Assembly: GCA_003218615.1 (NCBI GenBank) | Contig: QHOD01000037.1 | Coordinates: 1 to 13,258 of the forward strand | Direction of reading: 5' to 3' | From: Verrucomicrobiota bacterium | GTDB lineage: Bacteria; Verrucomicrobiota; Verrucomicrobiia; Chthoniobacterales; UBA10450 | Length of the DNA stretch: 13,258 nt | Made by a program: the position numbers and the translations under genes | The notes under the pieces: model-generated | What the model saw: the letters and a program-made list of their open reading frames with translations, nothing else | Told to the model about the DNA's origin: nothing | Databases searched by the model: none | Shown here: positions 1-6,368 of the stretch, piece after piece | How the letters are laid out: each line of letters opens with the position of its first letter | How positions within the stretch are numbered: the stretch's first letter is position 1

Positions 1-1053
1 CAACAAATGATTGATCATATAAGTCCCACGATCGGGATCGCGCTCGATCGGTTGGGTGCGGCCTTTCGAATCCATTGCGCGCGCGATCAGCGTTGGTTTT
101 CCCGGTTTAGAGGGTGTGTGCCAATCGAATTCCCAACGACACCACGCGTTTGGGATCGGTTTGTCGATGAAGGTGACCTCACTCCAATTCCGGCCGCCGT
201 CCGTGCTCAACTCGACTTTGGTGATTTCGCCATCGCTAGTCCAGGCAGCACCGCACGCCCGAAAGGTCGAATTTGCTGGAACGATTTCGCCTTGAGTCGG
301 CTTCGCGATTTCCGCCTTGATTTGCATCTCGGAAAGCGGAGCAAGTTCGGCAATATCCCCTCGCTTTCTCCAGTATGCGTAATCCATGGTCTGATAGTAA
401 CCGGTGAACGGCCGATCCGTGACGATGATGCGTTGGAGCCACTTGATCGAAGCCATTGCGTACCAGCCCGGAACGATGGCTCGCAACGGGAAACCATGCT
501 GCGGCGGAAGATCGACATCGTTCATTTTGTAAGCGAGCAGCACATCCCCATTCGCTTTCACCAGCGGAACGCTCCTCGCAAATTTCAGCTCGCCCGGCGG
601 CGCCTTCGGGTTTTCGACTACCCCGCCGTCTGCGCCTTCCAGAATCACTTCGCACGCGCCCGTTTTCACTCCAGCACGATCAAGCAAGATCGACAGGGGC
701 ACGCCGGTCCAATTCGCGGTGCCGACCGCACCCAGTCCCCATTGTACACCTTTCACTTTTGGCTCCAAAAAGTTGCGATTGTTGCCTGCGCACTCAAGCG
801 TCGCCGGAATCGTGAGCGGCTCTAATTCGAGCAGCTCCTCGTAATTTATCGCAAATGGTTTTTCTACTTCGCCCTCTACGTGCAACCACCATTCGTCCCG
901 ATCGATCGCCGGAATCGGAAAATGCGTCCGAACATAGAATGATTTTATTGGCGTGATGAACTGATCGAGCGCCGAGAACGGCATCTCGAGATTCAAGGGG
1001 TCTTCGCCGCGCACAATTTTTCCGTCAATCAATCTTGGTGAATCTCTGCTCAT
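1..1053 (-). CDS. Sulfite-oxidase-family molybdopterin oxidoreductase (SorA-like), 3' end off the window
   Basis: Reading leftward from ATG at 1053, 351 codons stay open to base 1, so the C-terminus lies outside. Residues 30-240 form the sulfite oxidase Mo-cofactor domain: VRTHFPIP carries the substrate-type Arg (R42), ECAGNNR supplies the Mo-ligand Cys (C88) and a second active-site-type Arg (R93), and HGFPLRAIVPGW (186-197) is the usual cofactor-binding stretch. From about 248 the Ig-like Mo-co dimerisation domain follows (TDGGRNW near 284-290). The family oxidises sulfite or related substrates with a pterin Mo cofactor. No haem domain is visible, so electrons would pass to an external acceptor. 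No Tat or Sec signal is visible, unusual for a SorA-type enzyme. A GAAGAGGG ribosome-binding site precedes the ATG, and the bicupin stop lies 24 bp upstream, so the two are probably one operon. The family is clear, the exact substrate is not. Confidence 0.9.
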   Translation of the reverse strand, partial: MSRDSPRLIDGKIVRGEDPLNLEMPFSALDQFITPIKSFYVRTHFPIPAIDRDEWWLHVEGEVEKPFAINYEELLELEPLTIPATLECAGNNRNFLEPKVKGVQWGLGAVGTANWTGVPLSILLDRAGVKTGACEVILEGADGGVVENPKAPPGELKFARSVPLVKANGDVLLAYKMNDVDLPPQHGFPLRAIVPGWYAMASIKWLQRIIVTDRPFTGYYQTMDYAYWRKRGDIAELAPLSEMQIKAEIAKPTQGEIVPANSTFRACGAAWTSDGEITKVELSTDGGRNWSEVTFIDKPIPNAWCRWEFDWHTPSKPGKPTLIARAMDSKGRTQPIERDPDRGTYMINHLL

Positions 1054-1077
1054 CGCATGACCCTCTTCTTTGAAGCG

Positions 1078-2184
1078 CTATTGATGCGGCGATATAAAAA
1101 CATCCTTTCGCGGGAATTTCTCGAACAAGGATGCTGGCTTATTAAAGTTCGTTGCCAAAACGTCAATTGGATTGCCGGCGATCCACGCGGAGAGATCAAT
1201 CGCTTCGTAAACGCCAGTATTAAATCCGATCAGCATACGACTAGGCTTACCACCGATGTTTTCAATCGAGTGACCGTAACCTTGCGGAATATAACCTGCA
1301 TCGCCCGGGTGCAATCGCTCAGTACGGAAGCGACCGTGTGAACCGAACATTGTTACACTCAAATCACCTTCTATGACGTATTGCCATTCGTCCGCATTTG
1401 GGTGCCAGTGCAGTTCGCGCAAAGCACCTGGCTCAAGATCGAGAATCACGCCAGTCATCGTCCTCGATATCGGAAACCGTGTGGAATCGATCCGCCACTC
1501 ACGGCCGCCTTTGAAGATGCCATGTGGCGCGCCAGCGAGCATTCGAAACTTGTGTGTCTCAGGCGGAGAAACTCGGGGACCTTGCAGATTTTCCGGTATT
1601 TGGTCGGGTGGAATGGCGCCGCGCGCGAAATAGACTTCCTCCTTCGGAAATCCCTCAAACGCTGACTCAGGCACACCAAAATTTTTCGCCAGAAGCTGCT
1701 TGGACACATGTCCGATCCAGTCCGTAATGCTAAACGTGCCGAACTCGGAGAAATAGCCGTTATCGAAGATCAGGATGAAATGCGTCGGCTCGTTGCCGAG
1801 ACACTCGAGCACATGGGCGTGGCCGCGCGGAAAGTACCAAATGTCGCCCGGTGCAAAATCATTCGTTTCAGTTTGACTCGCTGGGTTAATCACTGTCGTA
1901 CGAACGCGGCCTTTGAGGACGAATGCCCACTCGGCTGCAGTCGCGTGCCAGTGAAGCTCGCGCATTACGCCGGGCTCGAGTTGCATCGACACACCAGCGA
2001 TTCCTTTCGAGATCGGCAATTGCTCGACCGTCGCTTCCTTGCCAAAGCTGTTCCCGATGGTCTTTCCCTTGGATTTCTCCAATTCGAACTTAAAGCTGGG
2101 CAATTCTTTCCCGGACAACAAAGGGTCGGGAACATTACTCTGAAAACTGAGATCGCCGCTTTCCATCGTTCTTGGCCGCTGCAA
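1078..2184 (-). CDS. Oxalate-decarboxylase-type bicupin, 5' end probably decayed
   Basis: The protein is a two-domain cupin of the OxdC class. Cupin 1 has RELHWHATAAEW (metal ligands H78, H80, E85) and GHAH (H124). Cupin 2 has RELHWHPNADEW (H259, H261, E266) and GYGH (H305). These match the four-ligand Mn sites of Bacillus OxdC, as does the Arg before each HWH (R75, R256). The family splits oxalate into formate and CO2. The active-site lid, SENST in Bacillus OxdC, reads SEFGT here (146-150), keeping the Glu. The start used (TTG at 2184) only marks the open frame; the next in-frame candidate is an ATG at 2166, and neither has a clear ribosome-binding site. Upstream, at 2243-2138, the remains of a Tat signal lie in two other frames (see the separate entry), so the ancestral product was probably exported. 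The sulfite-oxidase-like gene follows 24 bp downstream. Confidence 0.85.
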   Translation of the reverse strand: MQRPRTMESGDLSFQSNVPDPLLSGKELPSFKFELEKSKGKTIGNSFGKEATVEQLPISKGIAGVSMQLEPGVMRELHWHATAAEWAFVLKGRVRTTVINPASQTETNDFAPGDIWYFPRGHAHVLECLGNEPTHFILIFDNGYFSEFGTFSITDWIGHVSKQLLAKNFGVPESAFEGFPKEEVYFARGAIPPDQIPENLQGPRVSPPETHKFRMLAGAPHGIFKGGREWRIDSTRFPISRTMTGVILDLEPGALRELHWHPNADEWQYVIEGDLSVTMFGSHGRFRTERLHPGDAGYIPQGYGHSIENIGGKPSRMLIGFNTGVYEAIDLSAWIAGNPIDVLATNFNKPASLFEKFPRKDVFISPHQ

Positions 2185-2243
2185 AAGCTCCTTGCTGCAA
2201 TCGCCATGGTTCCGATAAACCTTCGTCGAGTCAAATCGCTTAT
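2138..2243 (-). pseudogene. Out-of-frame Tat signal peptide remnant of the bicupin
   Basis: On the minus strand from 2243 the bases encode I-S-D-L-T-R-R-R-F-I-G-T-M-A-I-A-A, with ATA where a start ATG is expected and an AAGAAG ribosome-binding-like site a few bases before it. Skipping one base near 2192 continues as G-A-F-A-A-A-K-N-D-G-K. Skipping one more base between about 2170 and 2138 joins the bicupin frame at S-N-V-P-D-P. The reconstruction is a textbook Tat signal: twin Arg, hydrophobic IGTMAIAAGAFA and an AFA cleavage site. It needs one start-codon change and two single-base insertions. This is either real decay or sequencing and assembly error. A TTG at 2234 could start the first frame, but it would not reach the cupin. 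Confidence 0.6.
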
Positions 2244-2332
2244 ATTGTGATCTTCTTAAAGTGCTTCACGCGCGTGGCAATCAAGTGAATCCTCGAATTT
2301 CACGCAACCACCCGGAACACTTTGTTGGAGCG

Positions 2333-2366
2333 ACGGCGCTGTGCCGCCGTGCGGTGGATCGCACGG
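2333..2366. repeat. REP-like overlapping GC-rich hairpins
   Basis: Two inverted repeats overlap. ACGGCG (2333-2338) pairs with CGCCGT (2345-2350). CCGTGCG (2347-2353) pairs perfectly with CGCACGG (2360-2366) around a GTGGAT loop. The arms share bases, so the hairpins are mutually exclusive. They lie 50-80 bp past the stop of the peptidoglycan-binding gene. That position would suit a transcription terminator, but no T-run follows in that direction. An intergenic palindromic repeat family is equally possible. Confidence 0.45.
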
Positions 2367-2415
2367 TGAGCGCCTCGGCAGAGCGAAGGCGGCTGCAGAA
2401 TTTGCAAGACGTCTT

Positions 2416-3405
2416 CTAGTACAACCCGAGCGTTTCGATAGTCGGTTGATCGATTGCGCCTGTAATCGGCAAGCCGTACTCGCGCTGGAAATTCGCAAGA
2501 GCGGCTCGCGTCTCAACGTTCAGCGATCCTGTGATCGCGCCAAAGTAAAACCCGGCGTCTTGAAGCGCCACTTGCACATTGGCGATCACCTCATCGGGCA
2601 GCAGATTACCGTACGTGTAAATCGGGCCATCGTAATCGTAATAGTTGCTTAGCGAATCATAACCCCAGGCTGGATACCAGTAGCCCGCATCCAGAAAATA
2701 ATATCCGCTGTTAACAAAAACGATGGTCGTGCAATTCCGCCTCCACCAATCTCGGTTGTGCCACTCGTGCCGGTGACAGCGGAGCGCATCGGAATAGCTC
2801 AGGCGATCATTCCTGGCGCGCCAACCATGCCTTCCGCCACTCTGTAGCGTTTCATGCGGTGTTAAATTCTCACTAATTGGTTGCAACGCTTTCCCGTCGC
2901 TCTGAGGGTTTGTTGTTCTTGGGCTGCCCTGCGCCTGTTCGCGTCTGGTTAAAATATTTCTGGTCCGCTGTAGATTGTAAGCTCTGGCAATGCGTTGAGG
3001 GTTGGTGATGGGCGGGACTGCGTTCTGTGCGATGTCGCTCCCCGCCGGCGTGCGCGTGATTGGTTGCTCATCATAGGTTCGCGCGGTTTGGCGAGCGCTC
3101 ATTGCTGCCAAGGTAGGATTCAATGGCCGCTGGAAAGGCGAATAACCCGGCCGCAGGTTTATGCTCGATTGACCGTTTGTCGCCGGGGCCGAGTTGATTG
3201 TTCGTGCGCCAAGACCTGCTGGCGCACGAGCGATACCATGTAAGGCTGGCGCCGTTGGACGCACTACCCTGGCAGGCGCGTTCGCCTTCCCTAGCACACG
3301 AGCATCTGTTTGCACAGCCGGCGCATTTGTCTGTCCAGCGACAGTATGAACACAAACCGCAGACACTGCTGTTAAACAGAGCGCCAGGCTTTTGAATCGT
3401 TTCAT
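2416..3405 (-). CDS. Exported protein with C-terminal peptidoglycan-binding domain
   Basis: This 329-residue protein begins with a Sec-type signal (MKRFKSLALCLTAVSAVCVHTVAGQ, 1-25 overall), so it should be exported. Residues 26-200 are Ala/Pro/Arg/Asn-rich and look disordered. Residues 205-265 are unusually rich in Trp, Tyr and His (HEWHNRDWWRRN, then GYWYPAWGYD) with two Cys (210 and 225). Residues 271-329 form a PG_binding_1 domain: VQVALQDAGFYFGAITGSLN, then ETRAALANFQREYGLPITG. That domain normally binds cell-wall peptidoglycan, and no catalytic domain is recognisable. From memory, the WY-rich block followed by this domain recurs in Verrucomicrobiota, which supports the lineage guess. A GGAG site six bases before the ATG supports the start. 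It lies upstream of the bicupin on the same strand, 172 bp from the 2243 remnant's end of that gene, so co-transcription is uncertain. Confidence 0.85.
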   Translation of the reverse strand: MKRFKSLALCLTAVSAVCVHTVAGQTNAPAVQTDARVLGKANAPARVVRPTAPALHGIARAPAGLGARTINSAPATNGQSSINLRPGYSPFQRPLNPTLAAMSARQTARTYDEQPITRTPAGSDIAQNAVPPITNPQRIARAYNLQRTRNILTRREQAQGSPRTTNPQSDGKALQPISENLTPHETLQSGGRHGWRARNDRLSYSDALRCHRHEWHNRDWWRRNCTTIVFVNSGYYFLDAGYWYPAWGYDSLSNYYDYDGPIYTYGNLLPDEVIANVQVALQDAGFYFGAITGSLNVETRAALANFQREYGLPITGAIDQPTIETLGLY

Positions 3406-3750
3406 AGTTTGCTCCGCCGATTAAACATCCAAAAGGTCACTTCGTTGCAAGTTTCGGCTGAAACCTCGTCAAAGCCAATCAGGTATTCGAAAAATTATTT
3501 GCTCGCTCGCGAGGTGCCGAATGAGTTCTATCTACGGTCAATTTTGAGCGCTAAGACAATCGGTATTCACGTCCCCTGTCTGCGTGTTTACTGCACGCGG
3601 GGCGACTGGCGGCCGATAGGTCAGGCATGTCCAGCCATTGCTGTTTCCATCCGGCGCGAGCGCAGGCGCGTACTCCGGGGTGACATCATCTCTTCGGCCG
3701 CCGGTTCTTCTTCCGTTTCGGCCAACGTGAGAGGTCCAGTTGCCCTTCTC
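3406..3750. other. Intergenic region with no convincing gene
   Basis: This stretch of about 345 bases separates the leftward peptidoglycan-binding gene from the first leader-element copy. It should hold the promoter of the leftward gene, but I could not identify -35 and -10 boxes with any confidence. A rightward open frame covers most of it (3409-3756). It shows no recognisable domain, no plausible signal and no coding-like codon use. Confidence 0.5.
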
Positions 3751-3807
3751 TTTTAGCTCGCTTTTGCGTTATCTCTAAAATTACAAATGGCAAATAGTGC
3801 GCTTTCG
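3751..3807 (+). promoter_or_regulatory. Leader element, copy A
   Basis: The 17-mer TTTTAGCTCGCTTTTGC at 3751-3767 is identical at 6326 and 7517. In this copy it is followed by a GTTATCTCTAAAATTACAAA stretch and reaches a GTG start codon 46 bp after its first base. The block upstream of the start closely resembles copy C, and the similarity to copy B continues through the start and signal-peptide codons. It could be a promoter, an operator or a conserved 5' untranslated region. I see no good sigma-70 pair common to all three copies. Confidence 0.55.
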
Positions 3808-3955
3808 CTTCAACTCAACGACCAACATTTTGCTGCTCATCGGCCTGCTTATTTCAGCGGGCCCAGCAGTCAGTGAAAACACAAACGACTGGGTCACCGG
3901 ATCGCAGCGAGAACCCATTCATATAAAAGCTTGGCCGGGCGGAAAAAGAAAGGCC
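3797..3955 (+). pseudogene. Truncated duplicate of the 5' end of the deacetylase gene
   Basis: From GTG at 3797 the frame encodes MRFRFNSTTNILLLIGLLIS, then AGPAVSENTNDWVTG and WPGGK. This matches residues 4-52 of the full deacetylase at 6369 almost residue for residue (RFNSATNILALIALLVSAAAAVSEDTKDWITG, given here only as the shared segment). DNA similarity includes the upstream leader. It stops just after the GGK codons, near 3945-3955, where the full gene enters its catalytic domain. The open frame runs on for a few foreign residues into the tRNA fragment and ends at 3991. The product would be a signal peptide with a short stub, so I treat it as a remnant of duplication or insertion. Confidence 0.75.
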
Positions 3956-3961
3956 CGGATA

Positions 3962-4002
3962 GCGATACCATTGAGGCGCTCTATCAACTGAGCTAAGACC
4001 CC
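3962..4002 (-). pseudogene. 5' half of a tRNA-Ala-like gene
   Basis: On the minus strand from 4002 the sequence reads as a tRNA 5' half. It has acceptor strand GGGGTCT, then TA, a D-arm GCTC-AGTTGATA-GAGC, position-26 G, and anticodon-side CCTCA with loop ATGGTAT. It strongly resembles the first half of a bacterial tRNA-Ala(GGC), but the anticodon position reads GGT. The next bases (CGCTATCC) cannot pair with CCTCA, and no T-arm or 3' acceptor strand follows. It is therefore a truncated fragment, lying directly against the end of the deacetylase remnant. tRNA halves of this kind commonly mark recombination or integration points. Confidence 0.65.
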
Positions 4003-4035
4003 GTTTCACTATGCCGCATCGGTGCTCGGGGGAAA

Positions 4036-4560
4036 TTATTTCGCCGGTTGCGACTCCTTTAGCAAGTTGGCCAGCGTGACGCTAGCGGCGGTGGCGACGG
4101 CGTCGTCCATGTAGCCGGTAGGATTGCCGCAGATGCCGATGGCGCCGACCATGTCCTTGCCGTCCATGATGGGCACGCCGCCCCAGAGGAAGAGGGACTT
4201 GGCATTGTAGACGAGTTGGTCGTCGTCGCCGTCGGCTTTCTTGATGCGGTCGAGAAGACGGCGGGTGGAGTCGTGGTAGTTGGCGGCGGTCCAAGCTTTT
4301 TGCTCGGAACCGAGGACGGTGTGCTCAGTGGCGTTGTCGTCGCGAAGGAGGACGAGGACGCGGCCGGCGTAGTCAACGATACAGACGCCGACATTGGTGG
4401 CGCCGTTGGCGTGGCTTTGCTTCACGGCTTCCTGCGCGATCTTCAAGGCCGAGTCGAGCTTGAGCGTCTTGACCTGCAGGAGCGGCGATGGCTCGTCGCC
4501 CGTGGCAGAATGGAGGGTGGAGAGAAGGCCGAGGGCCAGGATAATCGCGATGAGTTTCAT
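4036..4560 (-). CDS. Exported GlcG/HbpS-family haem-binding-like protein
   Basis: The 174-residue protein starts with a Sec signal (MKLIAIILALGLLSTLHSAT, cleaved near residues 19-22). It then matches the Haem_degrading (GlcG/HbpS) fold: LDSALKIAQEAVKQSHANG, VGVCIVDYAGRVLVLLRDD, KAWTAANY, and WGGVPI-MDGKDMVGAIGICG at 126-145. Members bind haem or act as small sensor or accessory proteins; HbpS of Streptomyces is the best-studied exported case. The function here is not determinable. The start is fixed by an AAGGA site six bases before the ATG at 4560 and by the signal peptide; an in-frame extension upstream to 4770 encodes nothing signal-like. The gene is divergent from the hydrolase at 4851, with candidate operators between them, and is richer in G/C at third codon positions than the genes left of it. 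Confidence 0.88.
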   Translation of the reverse strand: MKLIAIILALGLLSTLHSATGDEPSPLLQVKTLKLDSALKIAQEAVKQSHANGATNVGVCIVDYAGRVLVLLRDDNATEHTVLGSEQKAWTAANYHDSTRRLLDRIKKADGDDDQLVYNAKSLFLWGGVPIMDGKDMVGAIGICGNPTGYMDDAVATAASVTLANLLKESQPAK

Positions 4561-4615
4561 ATGGTTCCTTAGGTTTTCTTGGATGGTTTTGGGATCAAAA
4601 AGGAGGTTTACCGAC

Positions 4616-4646
4616 AGACGGGTTGTAGTCAACCAGAGACGGGTTG
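4616..4646. repeat. 10-bp direct repeat spaced 21 bp, with embedded inverted repeat
   Basis: AGACGGGTTG occurs at 4616-4625 and again at 4637-4646. The 21-bp period is two helical turns, so both copies face the same side of the DNA. GGTTG (4621-4625) and CAACC (4630-4634) form a small inverted repeat between them. The block lies 56-86 bp before the hbpS-like ATG, where an activator or repressor of that gene could bind. Confidence 0.4.
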
Positions 4647-4731
4647 CGAGCCTCTGTTGGGGGCGAAAGGATGCCGCAGGGTGTCGGAGGAGGTCACGAC
4701 AAATCGCGGAGGTTTCCCGGAATGCCGTACC

Positions 4732-4762
4732 ATTTGCCGGCAAATAAATTTCTCCGGAAATT
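4732..4762. promoter_or_regulatory. Adjacent palindromes, candidate operator
   Basis: ATTTGCCGGCAAAT at 4732-4745 is a perfect 14-bp palindrome. One base later, AATTTC and GAAATT flank a TCCG centre (4747-4762). The pair lies about 90-120 bp before the hydrolase start. Two-fold symmetry of this length in an intergenic region is typical of a dimeric repressor or activator site, but the regulator is unknown. Confidence 0.45.
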
Positions 4763-4850
4763 AACGGCACCGCGAGGGCTCACGAACAAAAGGCTTTCCG
4801 AAAGCAGGGTCTCTTCATAGGCTGCGCACGCATTCGGTCGCATTCTTTCT

Positions 4851-5867
4851 ATGAAAATTCTCACCCTATTGGTTGCCTTTTCCTCCCTGATTTTCTCAAA
4901 CGCAGTTCGCGCTGATCCGGCGTCTGATCTTTTCAAAATCATCAATCGTCCCAAGGTGCCGTTGAATCCCGAGGTGGAGCAGTTGCCGCATGCGGATGAC
5001 GTGCTGAAGTATCACTTCACCTACGCGACGCAAGAGGGCACGCGGGTTCCCGGGCTTATCTACAAGCTGGCGGGAGACCAGCGCCGGCCGGTGGTGATCG
5101 TGGCCCATGGCACGGAGGAGAGCAAAGACATGTATGTCGATCTGCTCTCGATGCTGGCGAAGCGGGGCTTCATCGCGGTGGCGATCGACGGCCGGTACTT
5201 CGGCGAGCGCATCAGCTACGGCAAGACGACCTTTGAGTATTGCGACAAGATCGCCGCGGCCTATTACGGCTCGGGCGAGCATCCGCTGTACTACGATACG
5301 GTGTGGGACGACCTGCGACTTTTGGATTATCTCGAGAACCGCCCCGATGTGGATGCCTCGCGCATCGGCATGACGGGAGTTTCCAAAGGCGGTATCGAAA
5401 CCTACATGACCACGGCGATCGACCCGCGCATCAAGGTGGCTGCGCCGCTCATCGCGATGCAGGGCTTCAAGTGGGAACTCGACAACAACCTGTGGATGCG
5501 CCGCGTGAACTCGTTCCAGAAGGCCTTCGACAAAGTGGTGAAGCAGGAAGGGATCAACAATCCGACCTCGGCTTTCGTGGCGAAATTTTACGATCGCGTG
5601 GTGCCAGGCATCTATGGCGAATTTGACGGCCCTGCATTGATCAAGCTGATCGCGCCCCGGCCGCTGTTCATCAGCAACGGCGGCCGCGATGGCCTCACCC
5701 CCAAGCCCAGCGTGGAGCTCTGCATCGCGATCGCGAAGGAGACCTATGCGAAAGACCATGCGTCGGATCGTTTCGAGTATCAGTTTGAAGACACCGACAA
5801 GCACCTGGTCTCGCCGAAGACCTTCTCGAAGGTCGTCGACTGGTTTGCGCGGTGGCTGAAGCCGTAA
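4851..5867 (+). CDS. Exported alpha/beta hydrolase (dienelactone hydrolase/acetyl-xylan-esterase-like)
   Basis: This 338-residue protein opens with a Sec signal (MKILTLLVAFSSLIFSNAVRA). The alpha/beta-hydrolase core follows: an oxyanion-type VVIVAHGTEES (81-91), a nucleophile elbow GVSKG with Ser178, an Asp in GGRDGLTP (D280) and a His in DTDKHLVSP (H318), in the canonical order and spacing. Such secreted serine hydrolases usually cleave esters, for example acetyl groups on plant polysaccharides, and dienelactone-hydrolase-like members share the fold. The substrate cannot be read from the sequence. The start is supported by the signal peptide; no strong ribosome-binding site is visible. Codon use is markedly GC-rich at third positions, like the divergent hbpS-like gene and unlike the deacetylase to the right. 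No gene follows within 500 bp on this strand. Confidence 0.9.
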   Translation: MKILTLLVAFSSLIFSNAVRADPASDLFKIINRPKVPLNPEVEQLPHADDVLKYHFTYATQEGTRVPGLIYKLAGDQRRPVVIVAHGTEESKDMYVDLLSMLAKRGFIAVAIDGRYFGERISYGKTTFEYCDKIAAAYYGSGEHPLYYDTVWDDLRLLDYLENRPDVDASRIGMTGVSKGGIETYMTTAIDPRIKVAAPLIAMQGFKWELDNNLWMRRVNSFQKAFDKVVKQEGINNPTSAFVAKFYDRVVPGIYGEFDGPALIKLIAPRPLFISNGGRDGLTPKPSVELCIAIAKETYAKDHASDRFEYQFEDTDKHLVSPKTFSKVVDWFARWLKP

Positions 5868-6325
5868 CGCGCCGCTCAGATATTAGAATTTTAGATTGCG
5901 GAGTGCAACTCATCAGCTGGATTTCGTCAGCGGAATCCGCCGTTCAATCCCGCAATTGGATTTGCAATAACTGGAGCCGAAGCTCGCAATGAACAAGCCC
6001 GTGTAACGCATTTATCACGTCATTAAGCGAACCGCTTCACCATTTTTCGTGTTCGGTTGAGTGCGGGGCCCAGTGCACGTAATCCGCGAGTGTATTCAAG
6101 TCGCCCGTGACACCTGCATCGCTTACCGCGACGCGAAGACGCAATTCCTCATGTTTGCGAATGAATTCGCTTAGATCCGGCGCGTCGCTTTTGGCCAACG
6201 CTAAAAATTTGATTTGCTGCCACCACCCCCGCCAAGGAATTTCGGATTGTAAATTTGAGATTCCGAATTGCAACCCGGCAGGTGTGCTTTTCAATCAGCA
6301 AGAGGATTGAGACTTGTAGTGTATC
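5868..6325. other. Degenerate intergenic region
   Basis: About 460 bases after the hydrolase carry no clear gene. The sequence around 6235-6275 (TCGGATTGTAAATTTGAGA and the following GATTCCGAATTGCAA) contains near-repeats of ATTCGGAATT-like motifs, as does 5885-5950. This resembles intergenic repeat debris. A leftward open frame (6037-6294) may hold the 3' end of a lost gene and is listed separately. Confidence 0.45.
6037..6240 (-). pseudogene. Possible 3' fragment of an unrecognised gene
   Basis: On the minus strand this frame encodes WRGWWQQIKFLALAKSDAPD and onward through EFIRKHEELRLRVAVSDAG, GDLNTLADYVHWAP and a TGA stop. The amphipathic, charged composition and ordinary codon use look protein-like. 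Upstream of about 6240 the frame passes into the repeat-like AT-rich sequence, and the only start there is a TTG at 6294. I do not recognise the family. It may be the tail of a gene whose front was lost, or chance. Confidence 0.25.
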
Positions 6326-6368
6326 TTTTAGCTCGCTTTTGCATCGTCTTCGAAACTACAAATGCCAA
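6326..6368 (+). promoter_or_regulatory. Leader element, copy B
   Basis: TTTTAGCTCGCTTTTGC at 6326-6342 is identical to copies A and C. The rest of the leader has diverged more (CATCGTCTTCGAAACTACAA). It ends at ATG 6369. The GTG at 6372 lies 46 bp from the element's first base, exactly as in copy A. Conservation of the 17-mer while its flank drifts suggests that it is the functional part. Confidence 0.55.

Larger units (their letters stand above)
4561..4850. promoter_or_regulatory. Divergent promoter region between hbpS-like and hydrolase genes
   Basis: These 290 bases separate two divergent start codons and must contain both promoters. Visible symmetric elements are a 10-bp direct repeat (AGACGGGTTG at 4616 and 4637), a GGTTG-TAGT-CAACC inverted repeat at 4621-4634, the perfect palindrome ATTTGCCGGCAAAT at 4732-4745, and AATTTC-TCCG-GAAATT at 4747-4762. 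No regulator gene adjoins. I could not fix promoter boxes. Confidence 0.5.

Noticed and set aside
7..825. Rightward 272-codon open frame
   Set aside because: It is antisense to the sulfite-oxidase-family gene, whose motifs and cofactor Cys are unmistakable, and the rightward translation has no domain.
1708..2250. Rightward 180-codon open frame
   Set aside because: Antisense to the bicupin's first domain; Arg/Leu-rich shadow translation without a recognisable family.
3409..3756. Rightward 115-codon open frame before leader copy A
   Set aside because: No domain, no signal, no ribosome-binding site, and basic residues clustered as in random GC-rich sequence.
3751..3785. Sigma-70 promoter inside the leader element
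   Set aside because: A TTAGCT/TAAAAT pair at 17-bp spacing exists in copies A and C but is lost in copy B, and the -35 match is poor, so I do not call it.
3962..4002. A complete functional tRNA
   Set aside because: The 3' half of the anticodon stem, the T-arm and the acceptor 3' strand are all absent, so only a 5' fragment can be claimed.
4216..4572. Gly/Val-rich rightward open frame
   Set aside because: Low-complexity shadow of the hbpS-like gene on the other strand.
4896..5804. Leftward 302-codon open frame
   Set aside because: Antisense to the hydrolase; His/Arg/Val-rich composition is the usual mirror of a GC-rich gene.
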